Shown: positions 1 through 7,796 of the stretch, piece after piece
Numbering within the stretch: position 1 is the stretch's first letter
Layout of the letters: the number at the start of each line of letters is the position of its first letter
Assembly (NCBI GenBank): GCA_902773455.1
Contig: CACYEW010000173.1
Coordinates: forward strand, 1-13,398
Source: an uncultured Ruminococcus sp.
GTDB taxonomy: Bacteria > Bacillota > Clostridia > Oscillospirales > CAG-272
Direction of reading: 5' to 3'
DNA length: 13,398 nt
Made by a program: the position numbers and the translations under genes
Notes under the pieces: generated by a model
Databases searched by the model: none
The model's input: only the letters and a program-made list of their open reading frames with translations
What the model was told of the DNA's origin: nothing

Positions 1-786
1 CGTGTATCCGCCGAATCTGTTTGCGGCGGCGGCGAGCTTTTTATACGTATCGCGTATCGGAGACAGTACGGAGCCACGCTCTCCGCCCATTGCGGATACG
101 GGGGCGCCGAGAGTGACGGTCAGCTTTTCCGCCGTCTTCATCATCAGCTCTATGACCTTCAGCTGAACTCCGGTGAAGCTTACGAACGAATCGATATATA
201 CCGTATAACCGGAAAAGCCTCCGTTTTCGCACAGAGTCTTATACATCCTCTCCGTATCGTCGTCGGGATCGCCGCCGCTGTTTTTCATCGTTGAAACGTA
301 AGCCGCGTAGATCAGGCACATATCCGACAGCTTGTCTCTCAGAAGCTCCGGCATATCTGCTTTCGACGCCGCTTCCAGATCAGCCGGACTTATGCCCTGG
401 CGCTTGAATCCGCGAACGGTTTCGAGCAGCTCCGATATCAGCGCGCGGTCGGAAGCGGTCACGTTTTTGTATACCTTCAGATACGGCGCGACGGAGCAGA
501 CAGAGAGAAACAGCGCAAGCGACGCGCCGGTCTTGTCGACGTAATCGTAACAGATTCCGCCGTAAGTACGGAAAACGTCGTCGGCAAGCCTTGAAAAGCC
601 GTATACCTTCAGATCATACGTCTGTGTGTCCCGGCACACCTCGGCTAAATTCGCCTCGGCGGAAAGCGCCTCCTGATCGGGTACGATCAGAATGACTCTT
701 TTCCCGTTCCTGAGATCGTCTCTTATTCGATTGCAGATCAGGGTGGATTTGCCGGTGTTCTGGACGCCGCAGATGAATTCGGTCAT
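1..786 (-). CDS. addB: AddB-like ATP-dependent nuclease/helicase subunit B, N-terminal part (partial)
   Basis: This is the first 262 codons of a minus-strand gene that continues past the left edge. AddB is the second subunit of the AddAB (RexAB) helicase-nuclease, which resects double-strand breaks and loads RecA. The N-terminus carries a P-loop, GVQNTGKST, at residues 7-15. AddB-like landmarks follow: VPDQEALSAE (about 35-44), VYGFSRLADDVFRTYGG (about 61-77) and YIDSFVSFTGVQLKV (about 197-211). The C-terminal nuclease domain and its iron-sulphur cysteines lie outside the window and cannot be checked. The ATG overlaps the stop of the upstream helicase gene (ATGA), and only a weak GAGAG lies before it, so translational coupling is likely. 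An addA gene would be expected next. Family assignment rests on these motifs; a divergent AddB-like paralogue dedicated to this operon remains possible. Confidence 0.8.
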   Translation of the reverse strand, partial: MTEFICGVQNTGKSTLICNRIRDDLRNGKRVILIVPDQEALSAEANLAEVCRDTQTYDLKVYGFSRLADDVFRTYGGICYDYVDKTGASLALFLSVCSVAPYLKVYKNVTASDRALISELLETVRGFKRQGISPADLEAASKADMPELLRDKLSDMCLIYAAYVSTMKNSGGDPDDDTERMYKTLCENGGFSGYTVYIDSFVSFTGVQLKVIELMMKTAEKLTVTLGAPVSAMGGERGSVLSPIRDTYKKLAAAANRFGGYT

Positions 787-3080
787 ATTTTACTCTCTTT
801 CTTCTTTTTGAATATTTCGGCTTCGGCACGCATTTCGCTTATGCGCGGTATCATTTCATCGGTACGCAGTCTGTCGGCGGCGTAGGCGCGGCGCAAAAGC
901 GAAGCGGGTATGTAATCGTCGTATTTTTCAAATACGGGCGCTTCGGACGGTGAAACGAGATCGTTTTTGTCGACTCCGTTCTTACAGATGAATTCGAGCG
1001 ACCGGCAAATACGTTCCTCTCCGTCCGCGCCGTCGTATCTGAACGTGATATAACAGCAGCCCTCGTATTCGATATTCGATATTTTCAGTTCAGCCGCGTG
1101 ACGGGAAAGCAGCTTGCGTAAGGTTCGGAACGAACGCGTCCCGAGCCACGGGAACATACAGTACGTCATACCGCCGAGCGATATGACGGAATGCTCGGTC
1201 ATATAAGTATTTCGCGCAACGTGACGCGCGACTTCGAGCCTTTTCGCCGCGTTCGGTTTCAGATACGGATATACCGCGTCCTCCGCGAGGACTTTTCTCA
1301 TTCTTTGAAGTATCTTCGTATGTATCTCCCCGTAATCGCCGGGCCACGACACTTCCATTTTGCCTTTTACGGGCTTTACGTATATCAGCTTCCGCTGTAT
1401 GTCGAGTTCGAGCACCTCCCACACTCTGCCCGCGAGCGCGAAGCGTTCGCCTACCGGCGGCGGAGTCGTGATCGTGCCGATCTCGTCGGACTCGCTTCTT
1501 ACCGAATAATTCTCCGTATCCTTGAATACGGCGTAGAATTTGAACGATTTGGTGAGTTTTTCGCCCTCTAAACCCACTATCAGCGTATTTTCGTCGGTAA
1601 GCTCGAGATAATCCCCGTTCAGCATCGATACGAGAAGCTCTCTGTACGTTTCTTTCGGCACCGACTCAAACGGCGCGTAAGATAAAACGCGCATAGCGAG
1701 CGCCTTCGCCGTCAGCTCGCCCGTGGCGGAAAGCACGGAAAGAGTCTGGTGGAAAAGCAGCGACAGAGGCAGAGTCTTGAAAGACGGCGGTTCTATGAAT
1801 CTTTCTTCGATATAAAGCTGTATTATCGCGATCGCGCGTATGAGCTCCCACGGTATGAGCTGAGGCAGCGGCGTATCCGGCAGCGGATCCTCTTCACGGA
1901 AGACCATGAACATCTCCGGCGGATCCGATCTTCTGCCGCTTCTGCCGAGACGCTGTAAAAACGACGATACGGAATGCGGAGATTCTATCTGCATTATTCT
2001 TTCGAGCCTGCCGATATCTATGCCGAGCTCGAGCGTAACGGTCGCGCAGGTGACGAGCCTTTCGTATTCGCTGCTCTTGAGCTTCGCCTCCGCTTCCTCC
2101 CGCAGGGAAGCCGAGAGATTGCCGTGGTGGATCAGAAATATATCCGGTTCTCCGCGGTTTTCCGCGATCTGTCGGAGCGTCGCGGTGATATACTCGGTCT
2201 CTTCTCTCGAATTTGAGAAAACGAGCGATTTTTTATCCGTCACGCAGTCGTAGATATATTCGTATCCGGCGTCGATCACGGCGGGGATCTCCGGCTTTTC
2301 TTCGCCTTCTTCAAGCTCTTCGACGGCGAACGGATCTTTTACGCCGTCCTTGGATCTCGTCTGATCGCGCTTCGCGTTCTGTATGTAAAAATGTTCGAGG
2401 GCGAGGCGCCAGCGGACTTTGCCCTCTCCTACGACCGGCGCGTCGCATTGACGCTGCGAACCGCCGGAAAGCCACTTTTTCGCAAGCTCGAGATCTCCGA
2501 CGGTCGCCGAAAGTCCAACGCGGCGCACGTCCTTCTGAATGAGTCTGCCGAGTCTCTGGAGCTGGCAGATTATCTGATTGCCGCGGTCTGAACCCATCAG
2601 TACGTGGATCTCGTCTATTATAACGAATCTTAAGTCCCAAAAGAGTCTCACAATATCGTTTGAACGGTTCATAAGCATACTTTCGAGCGATTCCGGCGTG
2701 ATCTGAAGCACTCCTTTCGGATCGTTCAGAAGCTTGTTTTTATGAGACGAGGCGACGTCGCCGTGCCAGTGGAAGACCGGTATGCCGCTTTCGTCGAGAA
2801 GCTCGTCTATACGCAAAAACTGATCGTTTATGAGACTTTTGAGCGGCGCGATATAAAGCACGCCGACGCTTTTCGGCATATCGTCTTCAAGCATCGATAT
2901 TATCGGAAAAAACGCCGCCTCGGTCTTGCCCGAAGCAGTAGACGACGTTATGAGCAAATTGTTATCCGTATCGAACAGCGAACGTGCCGCCGCGACCTGG
3001 ACCTCACGGAGGCTTTCCCATCCGTGACGGTAAATGAAATCCTGTATATGCGGTGAAAATCTGTCGAATATGTCCGCCAT
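783..3080 (-). CDS. Lhr-like superfamily 2 DEAD/DEAH-box helicase (BrxHI-like)
   Basis: This 765-residue protein is a nucleic-acid-dependent ATPase with a complete set of SF2 motifs: I STASGKT (47-53), Ia IAPLKSLINDQ (77-87), Ib TPESLESML (128-136), II DEIH (156-159), III SAT (191-193), IV LVFSNSR (286-292), V TLELGIDIG (349-357) and VI QRLGRSGRR (376-384). The spacing and the ELGIDIG/QRLGRSGR wording resemble the Lhr family, which includes BrxHI of BREX type 2. After the helicase core (about residue 400) there is a long C-terminal half with no motif I recognise. It may be winged-helix and accessory domains, as in Lhr, but it is shorter than full-length Lhr. AAAGGAGG sits correctly before the ATG, 11 nt after the ATPase gene. 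The stop overlaps the addB-like start. I infer a DNA-translocating motor for the operon; the substrate is unknown. Confidence 0.85.
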   Translation of the reverse strand: MADIFDRFSPHIQDFIYRHGWESLREVQVAAARSLFDTDNNLLITSSTASGKTEAAFFPIISMLEDDMPKSVGVLYIAPLKSLINDQFLRIDELLDESGIPVFHWHGDVASSHKNKLLNDPKGVLQITPESLESMLMNRSNDIVRLFWDLRFVIIDEIHVLMGSDRGNQIICQLQRLGRLIQKDVRRVGLSATVGDLELAKKWLSGGSQRQCDAPVVGEGKVRWRLALEHFYIQNAKRDQTRSKDGVKDPFAVEELEEGEEKPEIPAVIDAGYEYIYDCVTDKKSLVFSNSREETEYITATLRQIAENRGEPDIFLIHHGNLSASLREEAEAKLKSSEYERLVTCATVTLELGIDIGRLERIMQIESPHSVSSFLQRLGRSGRRSDPPEMFMVFREEDPLPDTPLPQLIPWELIRAIAIIQLYIEERFIEPPSFKTLPLSLLFHQTLSVLSATGELTAKALAMRVLSYAPFESVPKETYRELLVSMLNGDYLELTDENTLIVGLEGEKLTKSFKFYAVFKDTENYSVRSESDEIGTITTPPPVGERFALAGRVWEVLELDIQRKLIYVKPVKGKMEVSWPGDYGEIHTKILQRMRKVLAEDAVYPYLKPNAAKRLEVARHVARNTYMTEHSVISLGGMTYCMFPWLGTRSFRTLRKLLSRHAAELKISNIEYEGCCYITFRYDGADGEERICRSLEFICKNGVDKNDLVSPSEAPVFEKYDDYIPASLLRRAYAADRLRTDEMIPRISEMRAEAEIFKKKKESKI

Positions 3081-3091
3081 AACGTCCTCCT

Positions 3092-4456
3092 TTATACGTC
3101 TATATCTTCCGCCGTGTAGAACTTGCGCGGAGCGGCGGGACCGTCGCCGCCGCCGTCTTCGTCTTCTTCGCCGGGTCCTTTATGCTCAAGCCCGACGGCG
3201 CCGGATGAAAGAAGCTTTTCGACCGCGGCGTCTTCGTTCTGCATGAGGATATTGAGCACGGAAACGTAATCCCTTATGATCTCGCGCGGCGTTATCATCG
3301 AATCGGCGCCCGCGCGCGAAAGGCAGAATCTGATGAATTCCTCCATCTCTTTCTGCGTTATACGCTCGACGCATCCGTAATACTGCGCGTGCAGCTTCGT
3401 AAGTCTGACGATCAGAGCGTAAAGCTCCGAGTCGGAGAGACGGCGAAGTCTTATGACGGGACCTATCAGATTTTTGTAACCCGTCGCGGCGAATCTGCCG
3501 TCGTACAGGCGGCTTCTGAGCGCTTCGTAGCTGTATAAGCCGCGTCTGTTGTCTTCAAGGAACTGCGGCGTACCGCCGAGAAGCAGCTCGATGCCCTCGG
3601 CTTTGTTCTGCAGCGTGTCGTTGAACATCGAGAGTATTTTTTCGTAATTGTTCTCTCTCGAGATCCTGTTCGAGATCTTATAAAGATTCACGCATTCGTC
3701 GATCATGACGACAAGGCCTTTGAAACCGATCCTGCGGAAAAACACGGCGTAAAGCTTTATATAGTCGTACCACGAATCGTCGTCGATTATACCCGATACG
3801 CCGAGCGCGGCTCTCGCCTCGGTCTTTGTCGTATATTCGGCGCAAAGCCAGCGCATACACGCCGCCATGACCGCTTCGTTATCCGCGATATACGCTTTAT
3901 GGTATTTCGACAAAACGAGCGCGAGATCGAAGCCGCCGACGCGGCTCTGAAGCGATTTGACGACGGAGAAAAGCTCGCTTTCGACGCGCTTGTAAAATCC
4001 GTCCGTACCGGGCTCGAAGCCTTCCGCCGCGGCGTCGGATTGAAGCGACGAGAGCCATTTCGTTATAATGACCGGCAGAGCCGAGCCGTCCGGCGACGAT
4101 TTGCAGCTGAGATTTCTGATAAGCTCGCGGAAAGTCGCGCGGCCCGTTCCTTTCGTGCCGCAGAACCTGCGTTCGGGCGAAAGATCCGCGTCGGCGCAGA
4201 CAAAGCCGCGTTCTGTCGCGTAGCCGCGTATGAGCTGTAAAAGAAAGCTCTTGCCGGAGCCGTATTTGCCTATGATGAACCTCATACCGGCGCCGCCCTC
4301 GGCGACCGAATCGAGGTCGTTCAGCACGGCGTTCGTCTCTTCTTCTCTGCCTATCGCTATATAAGGCGCGCCGCTTCTCGGCACGACGCCCGCCGCAAGA
4401 GACGAGAGCAGAGCCGACAGTATTCTTTTCGGTACTTTTACTTCGTTTTTATCCAT
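3092..4456 (-). CDS. BrxD-like P-loop ATPase (DUF2791 family)
   Basis: This 454-residue AAA+/STAND-like ATPase resembles DUF2791, the family that includes BrxD of BREX type 2. The N-terminus (VPKRILSALLSSLAAGVVPR) leads to Walker A GKYGSGKS (63-70). Walker B is LVVMIDECV (248-256, acidic pair D253-E254), followed by a sensor-like GGTPQFL (294-300) and EALRSRL (311-317), a typical signature of the family. The sequence shows a regulator ATPase without a nuclease or methylase domain. The C-terminus has an acidic, glycine-rich stretch (about 427-440) and ends in a short conserved-looking tail. The gene starts 3 nt after the TerB-domain gene, whose stop codon overlaps the AGGAG Shine-Dalgarno, and is followed by the Lhr-like helicase, so all three are surely co-expressed. 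I infer that it forms a complex with the helicase and the TerB-domain protein. Confidence 0.85.
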   Translation of the reverse strand: MDKNEVKVPKRILSALLSSLAAGVVPRSGAPYIAIGREEETNAVLNDLDSVAEGGAGMRFIIGKYGSGKSFLLQLIRGYATERGFVCADADLSPERRFCGTKGTGRATFRELIRNLSCKSSPDGSALPVIITKWLSSLQSDAAAEGFEPGTDGFYKRVESELFSVVKSLQSRVGGFDLALVLSKYHKAYIADNEAVMAACMRWLCAEYTTKTEARAALGVSGIIDDDSWYDYIKLYAVFFRRIGFKGLVVMIDECVNLYKISNRISRENNYEKILSMFNDTLQNKAEGIELLLGGTPQFLEDNRRGLYSYEALRSRLYDGRFAATGYKNLIGPVIRLRRLSDSELYALIVRLTKLHAQYYGCVERITQKEMEEFIRFCLSRAGADSMITPREIIRDYVSVLNILMQNEDAAVEKLLSSGAVGLEHKGPGEEDEDGGGDGPAAPRKFYTAEDIDV

Positions 4457-4459
4457 AAT

Positions 4460-6088
4460 CTACTCCTGATCCGCTTTTACCGCTTCAAGCGCGGCGGCAA
4501 GCTCGTCTTCATAATCCTCTATGATTTTTCCGTTTTCAATGAGTATGTCTCCCGTCAGATCGGCGGCGGCGTCGTTTATATCCGACACCACGGCGTCGAA
4601 AAGCATACCCGAAGCCTTGCAGAAAAGAGACGCTTCTCCGCTCTCCCCTTTTGCGATGAGGCGCAGGACTCTCAGCTGATGCGGCGCAAATGAAACGCAG
4701 AGCGTTTCATACGCGGAGCGGTCATCCGGGAGGGCTTCTGTTTCTTCTTTCATAAGCTCCGCGGGGACCTGCCCGCGATCGGTCTCCGCCGTAACTTCAG
4801 CCTCAGGCAGGTCCTGCGCCGCCTCCTCGCCGACCAGACGTTTCGTCAATTCCCAGGAGCCGGACTCTATCTTCTCCGCCTCGCTTAAGTCTATGCCGCG
4901 CGACTCGGCTTCGTATCTGCTTCTGTCGAATCCGGAGTCTTCGGTCTTCTTTTCTTTTTTCGGTTTTCTTATGTTATTTATCTCGAAATACTCGGCTACC
5001 GCGTCTTCGGCTTCTTTCGACAGACCTTTGACCGTCAGCCTGCCGCGAACGCCGAGAGCGATACGCAGATGATTTTCGGCGCATTTTACGAGATCCGTTA
5101 TCATACCGCGAAATCTGTACGATCTGTTCAGCGACAGATATTCGACCTCGAGCTTCTTTTTCGAGCCGCTCACGCAAAGCGCGCCGTTATAAGCGGTACG
5201 TGTAACGCAGGTCTTTGCGAGCATCGGCGAGCCGTCTTTGATATGTTCGGTCTTCTCTATCGCGTAGACCGCGGCGGCGATAAGGTGTTTATCGTAAAGC
5301 TCAGCCGCGTTTTTGTCGAGCATAGCGAATTTTTTGTAATCGTAGGTATTGTTTCTCGCGACGAAATCGTACAGAAGAACGTCTTTTATATCGTCCTTGC
5401 AGGCGATATAGAATTCGCGAAGTCCGACGACCGGCATTACGTCCTTCAGAACGCCGGAAAGCAGATCGACGGGAGGCGGGAGTCTGTGTATCAGGCAGAA
5501 ATCGCAGATCCACTCGCCCGCGTATTTATCGAGACGGGCGTAGCGTTTTCCGTAGCCTTTGAGAAGCGAACACATAGCTGCGAGCCTTCGTTCCGGAGTC
5601 GAGACCGTTTCGAGATTTATCAGCTCGTAAAAATACAGAAAGATATAGCTGTAATCCGTCTGCAGGTATCTTCCGTTCGATACCTCGTGCCGCCAGTAAA
5701 TATAATAGCGGAGCTGATCGATATTCATCTGATTGTACTGCGGCAGATATGAAAAGTACGGTATGAACGGGGTTTCTTCGCACTTCGATCTGTAATACCT
5801 CTGCGCGTCGACGAGAAATCTGTCGTAGAACGTGTATTCGGTCGGCCATTTTCTGACTTTTACGTTCAGTATAAGCGAATTTTCGGGCGAATATTCGATT
5901 TCGACCTCATCCGCCGCCTGTTTCTCTGTCGGTCTTTTCGGTATCGTATAACCGAGCGGACCGGGCTTGTCCGAACCGAAGGTAAGCTCTGACGCCGCCT
6001 CCGGTTCCCTTTTTGCAAAACCGGTCTGTTTTTTTCTTTTCGGTATGAGCTTATCAAGCTCCCACATATCGTCTCTTTCGTCGGTCAT
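4460..6088 (-). CDS. TerB N-/C-terminal domain (TerB_N, TerB_C) protein
   Basis: This protein has 542 residues from the chosen ATG. Residues about 1-65 are basic and probably disordered. TerB_N spans about 85-290 and includes IPYFSYLPQY (109-118) and QLRYYIYWR (125-133), typical of that domain. A charged linker (about 375-460) precedes a TerB_C-like end with the pattern INDAAADLTGDILIENGKII (504-523). Published comparative genomics linked such TerB_N/TerB_C proteins to helicases and P-loop ATPases in DNA-processing systems; a biochemical role is unknown to me. No other ter genes are present, so tellurite resistance is unlikely. The frame also opens at TTG 6097, but the GGAG site would be 1 nt from it; from ATG 6088 the spacing is 10 nt, so 6088 is preferred. 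It is the first gene of the operon behind a strong promoter. Confidence 0.8.
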   Translation of the reverse strand: MTDERDDMWELDKLIPKRKKQTGFAKREPEAASELTFGSDKPGPLGYTIPKRPTEKQAADEVEIEYSPENSLILNVKVRKWPTEYTFYDRFLVDAQRYYRSKCEETPFIPYFSYLPQYNQMNIDQLRYYIYWRHEVSNGRYLQTDYSYIFLYFYELINLETVSTPERRLAAMCSLLKGYGKRYARLDKYAGEWICDFCLIHRLPPPVDLLSGVLKDVMPVVGLREFYIACKDDIKDVLLYDFVARNNTYDYKKFAMLDKNAAELYDKHLIAAAVYAIEKTEHIKDGSPMLAKTCVTRTAYNGALCVSGSKKKLEVEYLSLNRSYRFRGMITDLVKCAENHLRIALGVRGRLTVKGLSKEAEDAVAEYFEINNIRKPKKEKKTEDSGFDRSRYEAESRGIDLSEAEKIESGSWELTKRLVGEEAAQDLPEAEVTAETDRGQVPAELMKEETEALPDDRSAYETLCVSFAPHQLRVLRLIAKGESGEASLFCKASGMLFDAVVSDINDAAADLTGDILIENGKIIEDYEDELAAALEAVKADQE

Positions 6089-6121
6089 AACGTACAATCT
6101 CCGCGTTTTCGGTGAACTTAT

Positions 6122-6150
6122 ATTATATCATGGTTTTATAATATTGTCAA
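6122..6150 (-). promoter_or_regulatory. Consensus sigma-A promoter of the TerB/BrxD/helicase/AddB operon
   Basis: Read on the minus strand, TTGACA (6150-6145) is separated by exactly 17 nt from TATAAT (6127-6122). Both hexamers are perfect matches to the housekeeping consensus. The expected transcription start is near 6115, giving a leader of about 27 nt before the ATG at 6088. Such a strong unregulated promoter would be surprising for a defence or repair operon, which makes a repressor plausible. Confidence 0.9.
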
Positions 6151-6159
6151 TACGTAAAT

Positions 6160-6173
6160 CAAACAAATGTTTG
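6160..6173. promoter_or_regulatory. Palindrome resembling a LexA/DinR (SOS) box
   Basis: The plus strand reads CAAAC-AAAT-GTTTG. It agrees with the Bacillota LexA/DinR consensus CGAAC-RNRY-GTTYG at 13 of 14 positions; the only mismatch is A for G at position 2. It lies 9 nt upstream of the -35 of the TerB operon. An overlapping second symmetry, AAACAAA-TG-TTTGTTT (6161-6176), is also present. LexA control is an inference: the region is AT-rich, the mismatch is in a conserved half-site position, and another repressor could bind here. Confidence 0.5.
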
Positions 6174-6203
6174 TTTTTTCAAAAGCCGTATGCGCTTGAA
6201 GCG

Positions 6204-6242
6204 AAAAAGGGCGTTCATAACTTAACCGCGTTATGAACGCCC
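6204..6242 (-). terminator. Rho-independent terminator after the SipL-like gene
   Basis: A perfect 13-bp stem (GGGCGTTCATAAC with GTTATGAACGCCC, 6209-6221 and 6230-6242) closes an 8-nt loop and is followed on the minus strand by TTTTT. It starts 22 nt after the stop of the DUF3794 gene. The plus-strand side lacks a T tract, so it is one-directional. It isolates the sporulation genes from the TerB operon promoter. Confidence 0.93.
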
Positions 6243-6263
6243 GGGACGGAAGAAGGCCTCTTT

Positions 6264-7742
6264 TCAGTTCGGTATGACGAGTATTTTCGCGTCGGCGGGA
6301 TTTTCATCGTTCAGATGTGAGACAGGCACTCTGAATTTTTTCGCCGTCTGCCATCTCGTTTCGTTTTTATCGGGGCGGTACAGTATGAGCGGACTTTTGC
6401 TTCTGTACGCCGGCGTTTCGGTCACCTTGAGAGTCGAAACGGCTTTTTTTGTTTTTTCTTTTTTCGAAAATACGTTCATATATAACTCGAGATCCGCGTG
6501 GAGCTTATCGCCCGCCGCGCGTACGGACGGCAGCGATACGGCGCAGACGACCTCGGAGCTGTCGGCTCCGGTCACGTTTTCGGCAGTTACCGGCACCCTG
6601 AACGGGAAAGAAAAAGATACGCTTTCGTATTCTCCGTCCCGACCGGTCACGGCGTATACGCCGATCTCTCCCTCGCAGAAGCAGGCTCCGTCGTTCGTTA
6701 TACGCGCGTTTTCACACTCCGCCGTGGCAAACACCGCTCCTCCGCGCAGACTGCCGGGCGCTTCTCCGCTTACCGTATAATTCGCCGAAAATACGGGCAG
6801 AGCGCGCGTCACGGTTATATCCTTATAAACCGCTTCGCTTTCTTTTTCGGTCGAATACATATCCGCAACGTAACCGCCCTCCGTCTTCGTAAGGCAGACC
6901 GCTTCGATATCGTATACGAAATCGAGCTCCGTCACCCTCATTTCGCCGTTTGAATCGGCGGTGAGATCGTATTTGACGTCGTATACGCTTATCTCGCACT
7001 CGCACACCGAATCGGGCGTAACGTTTTCGTCGCTTATCTGATGCGAGACGTGTATAAGATCCGAAAACATACGCGCTTTTTTATCGGCGTCCCCGTAAAG
7101 AACGATCACCTCCGCGTCGAATCTGACGTTCAGCGTACCGGCGCCCGCCGCAGCCGAAGCGAGCCGCGGCATAACGTACAGAGCAGTGATCTTTTCCGGT
7201 TCCGGATCCGACTGCGACACGTGAAGATCCTCCGATACGGGTATCGACCGCTCGGTTATCAGCGTGACGGTATCGGAACACTCGCCGACGTTATCGTATT
7301 CGATGCTTTCGTCCTCGATACCGTCGATATAAGGCTCCCGGTCCTCCGTGCCGTAAACCGCGAAAACGGCGTTGATCCTGCACCGGAGCGACAGTTTTCT
7401 CGGATTTGAAAGCCTTGCCGACGTTTCCGGCGTGAGGAGCCTCGATATCACGGCAGAGGCGTTTTCCGTTTCTCTGTACGGCGCTTTTGCCGTAAACGGA
7501 GACGTATACATAACGTAATGCAGATCCGAATCGTCGCCTGCGTATATCACGCCGAAGCTCACCTCCCCGTCGCACGAAAGCGACGACGGCTCCGAGTACG
7601 TGCCGTTCTTTCTTACGTTCGTCATAACGTGCAGTATCCTCTTTACGTCCGGCAGATTGTCGGGCAGTATATATTCTCCGCCCGCGTCCGAGTTTGCCGA
7701 CGCTTCGTACAGCTTTATGAAATTCTGAAACCGATTTCTCAA
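6264..7742 (-). CDS. DUF3794-domain, SipL-like spore morphogenesis protein
   Basis: The protein has 492 residues. The N-terminal section contains a DUF3794-like stretch: LPDNLPDVKRILHVMTNV (26-43) followed by a CDGEVSFGVIYAGDD strand pattern (57-71) and SPFTAKAPY (81-89). Further beta-rich DUF3794-like repeats fill the middle. The last 45 residues (about 449-492) look like a degenerate LysM: LILYRPDKNETRWQTAKKF, then a short loop, then ILVIPN. This layout is that of SipL of Clostridioides difficile, which binds SpoIVA during coat assembly in the mother cell. The position directly after sigK supports a sporulation role. The start is TTG at 7742, backed by GGAGG 8 nt upstream. No separate promoter was recognised in the 54-nt gap, so it may be read from the sigK transcript. 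The LysM is weak, so the exact function is inferred. Confidence 0.75.
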   Translation of the reverse strand: MRNRFQNFIKLYEASANSDAGGEYILPDNLPDVKRILHVMTNVRKNGTYSEPSSLSCDGEVSFGVIYAGDDSDLHYVMYTSPFTAKAPYRETENASAVISRLLTPETSARLSNPRKLSLRCRINAVFAVYGTEDREPYIDGIEDESIEYDNVGECSDTVTLITERSIPVSEDLHVSQSDPEPEKITALYVMPRLASAAAGAGTLNVRFDAEVIVLYGDADKKARMFSDLIHVSHQISDENVTPDSVCECEISVYDVKYDLTADSNGEMRVTELDFVYDIEAVCLTKTEGGYVADMYSTEKESEAVYKDITVTRALPVFSANYTVSGEAPGSLRGGAVFATAECENARITNDGACFCEGEIGVYAVTGRDGEYESVSFSFPFRVPVTAENVTGADSSEVVCAVSLPSVRAAGDKLHADLELYMNVFSKKEKTKKAVSTLKVTETPAYRSKSPLILYRPDKNETRWQTAKKFRVPVSHLNDENPADAKILVIPN

Positions 7743-7796
7743 AACTTTTGCCTCCGATCGTTTTTGTTTATTTATATTCGGCGGGTGCGGAAAATA

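Noticed and set aside
5069..5752. Plus-strand open frame of 227 codons opposite the TerB-domain gene
   Set aside because: It is antisense to a gene with recognisable TerB_N motifs and shows no independent domain or start signal.
1..6088. Calling the operon a complete BREX type 2 system
   Set aside because: Only BrxD-like and BrxHI-like proteins are present; PglX, PglZ, PglY/BrxC and PglW are not, and TerB and AddB are not BREX parts.
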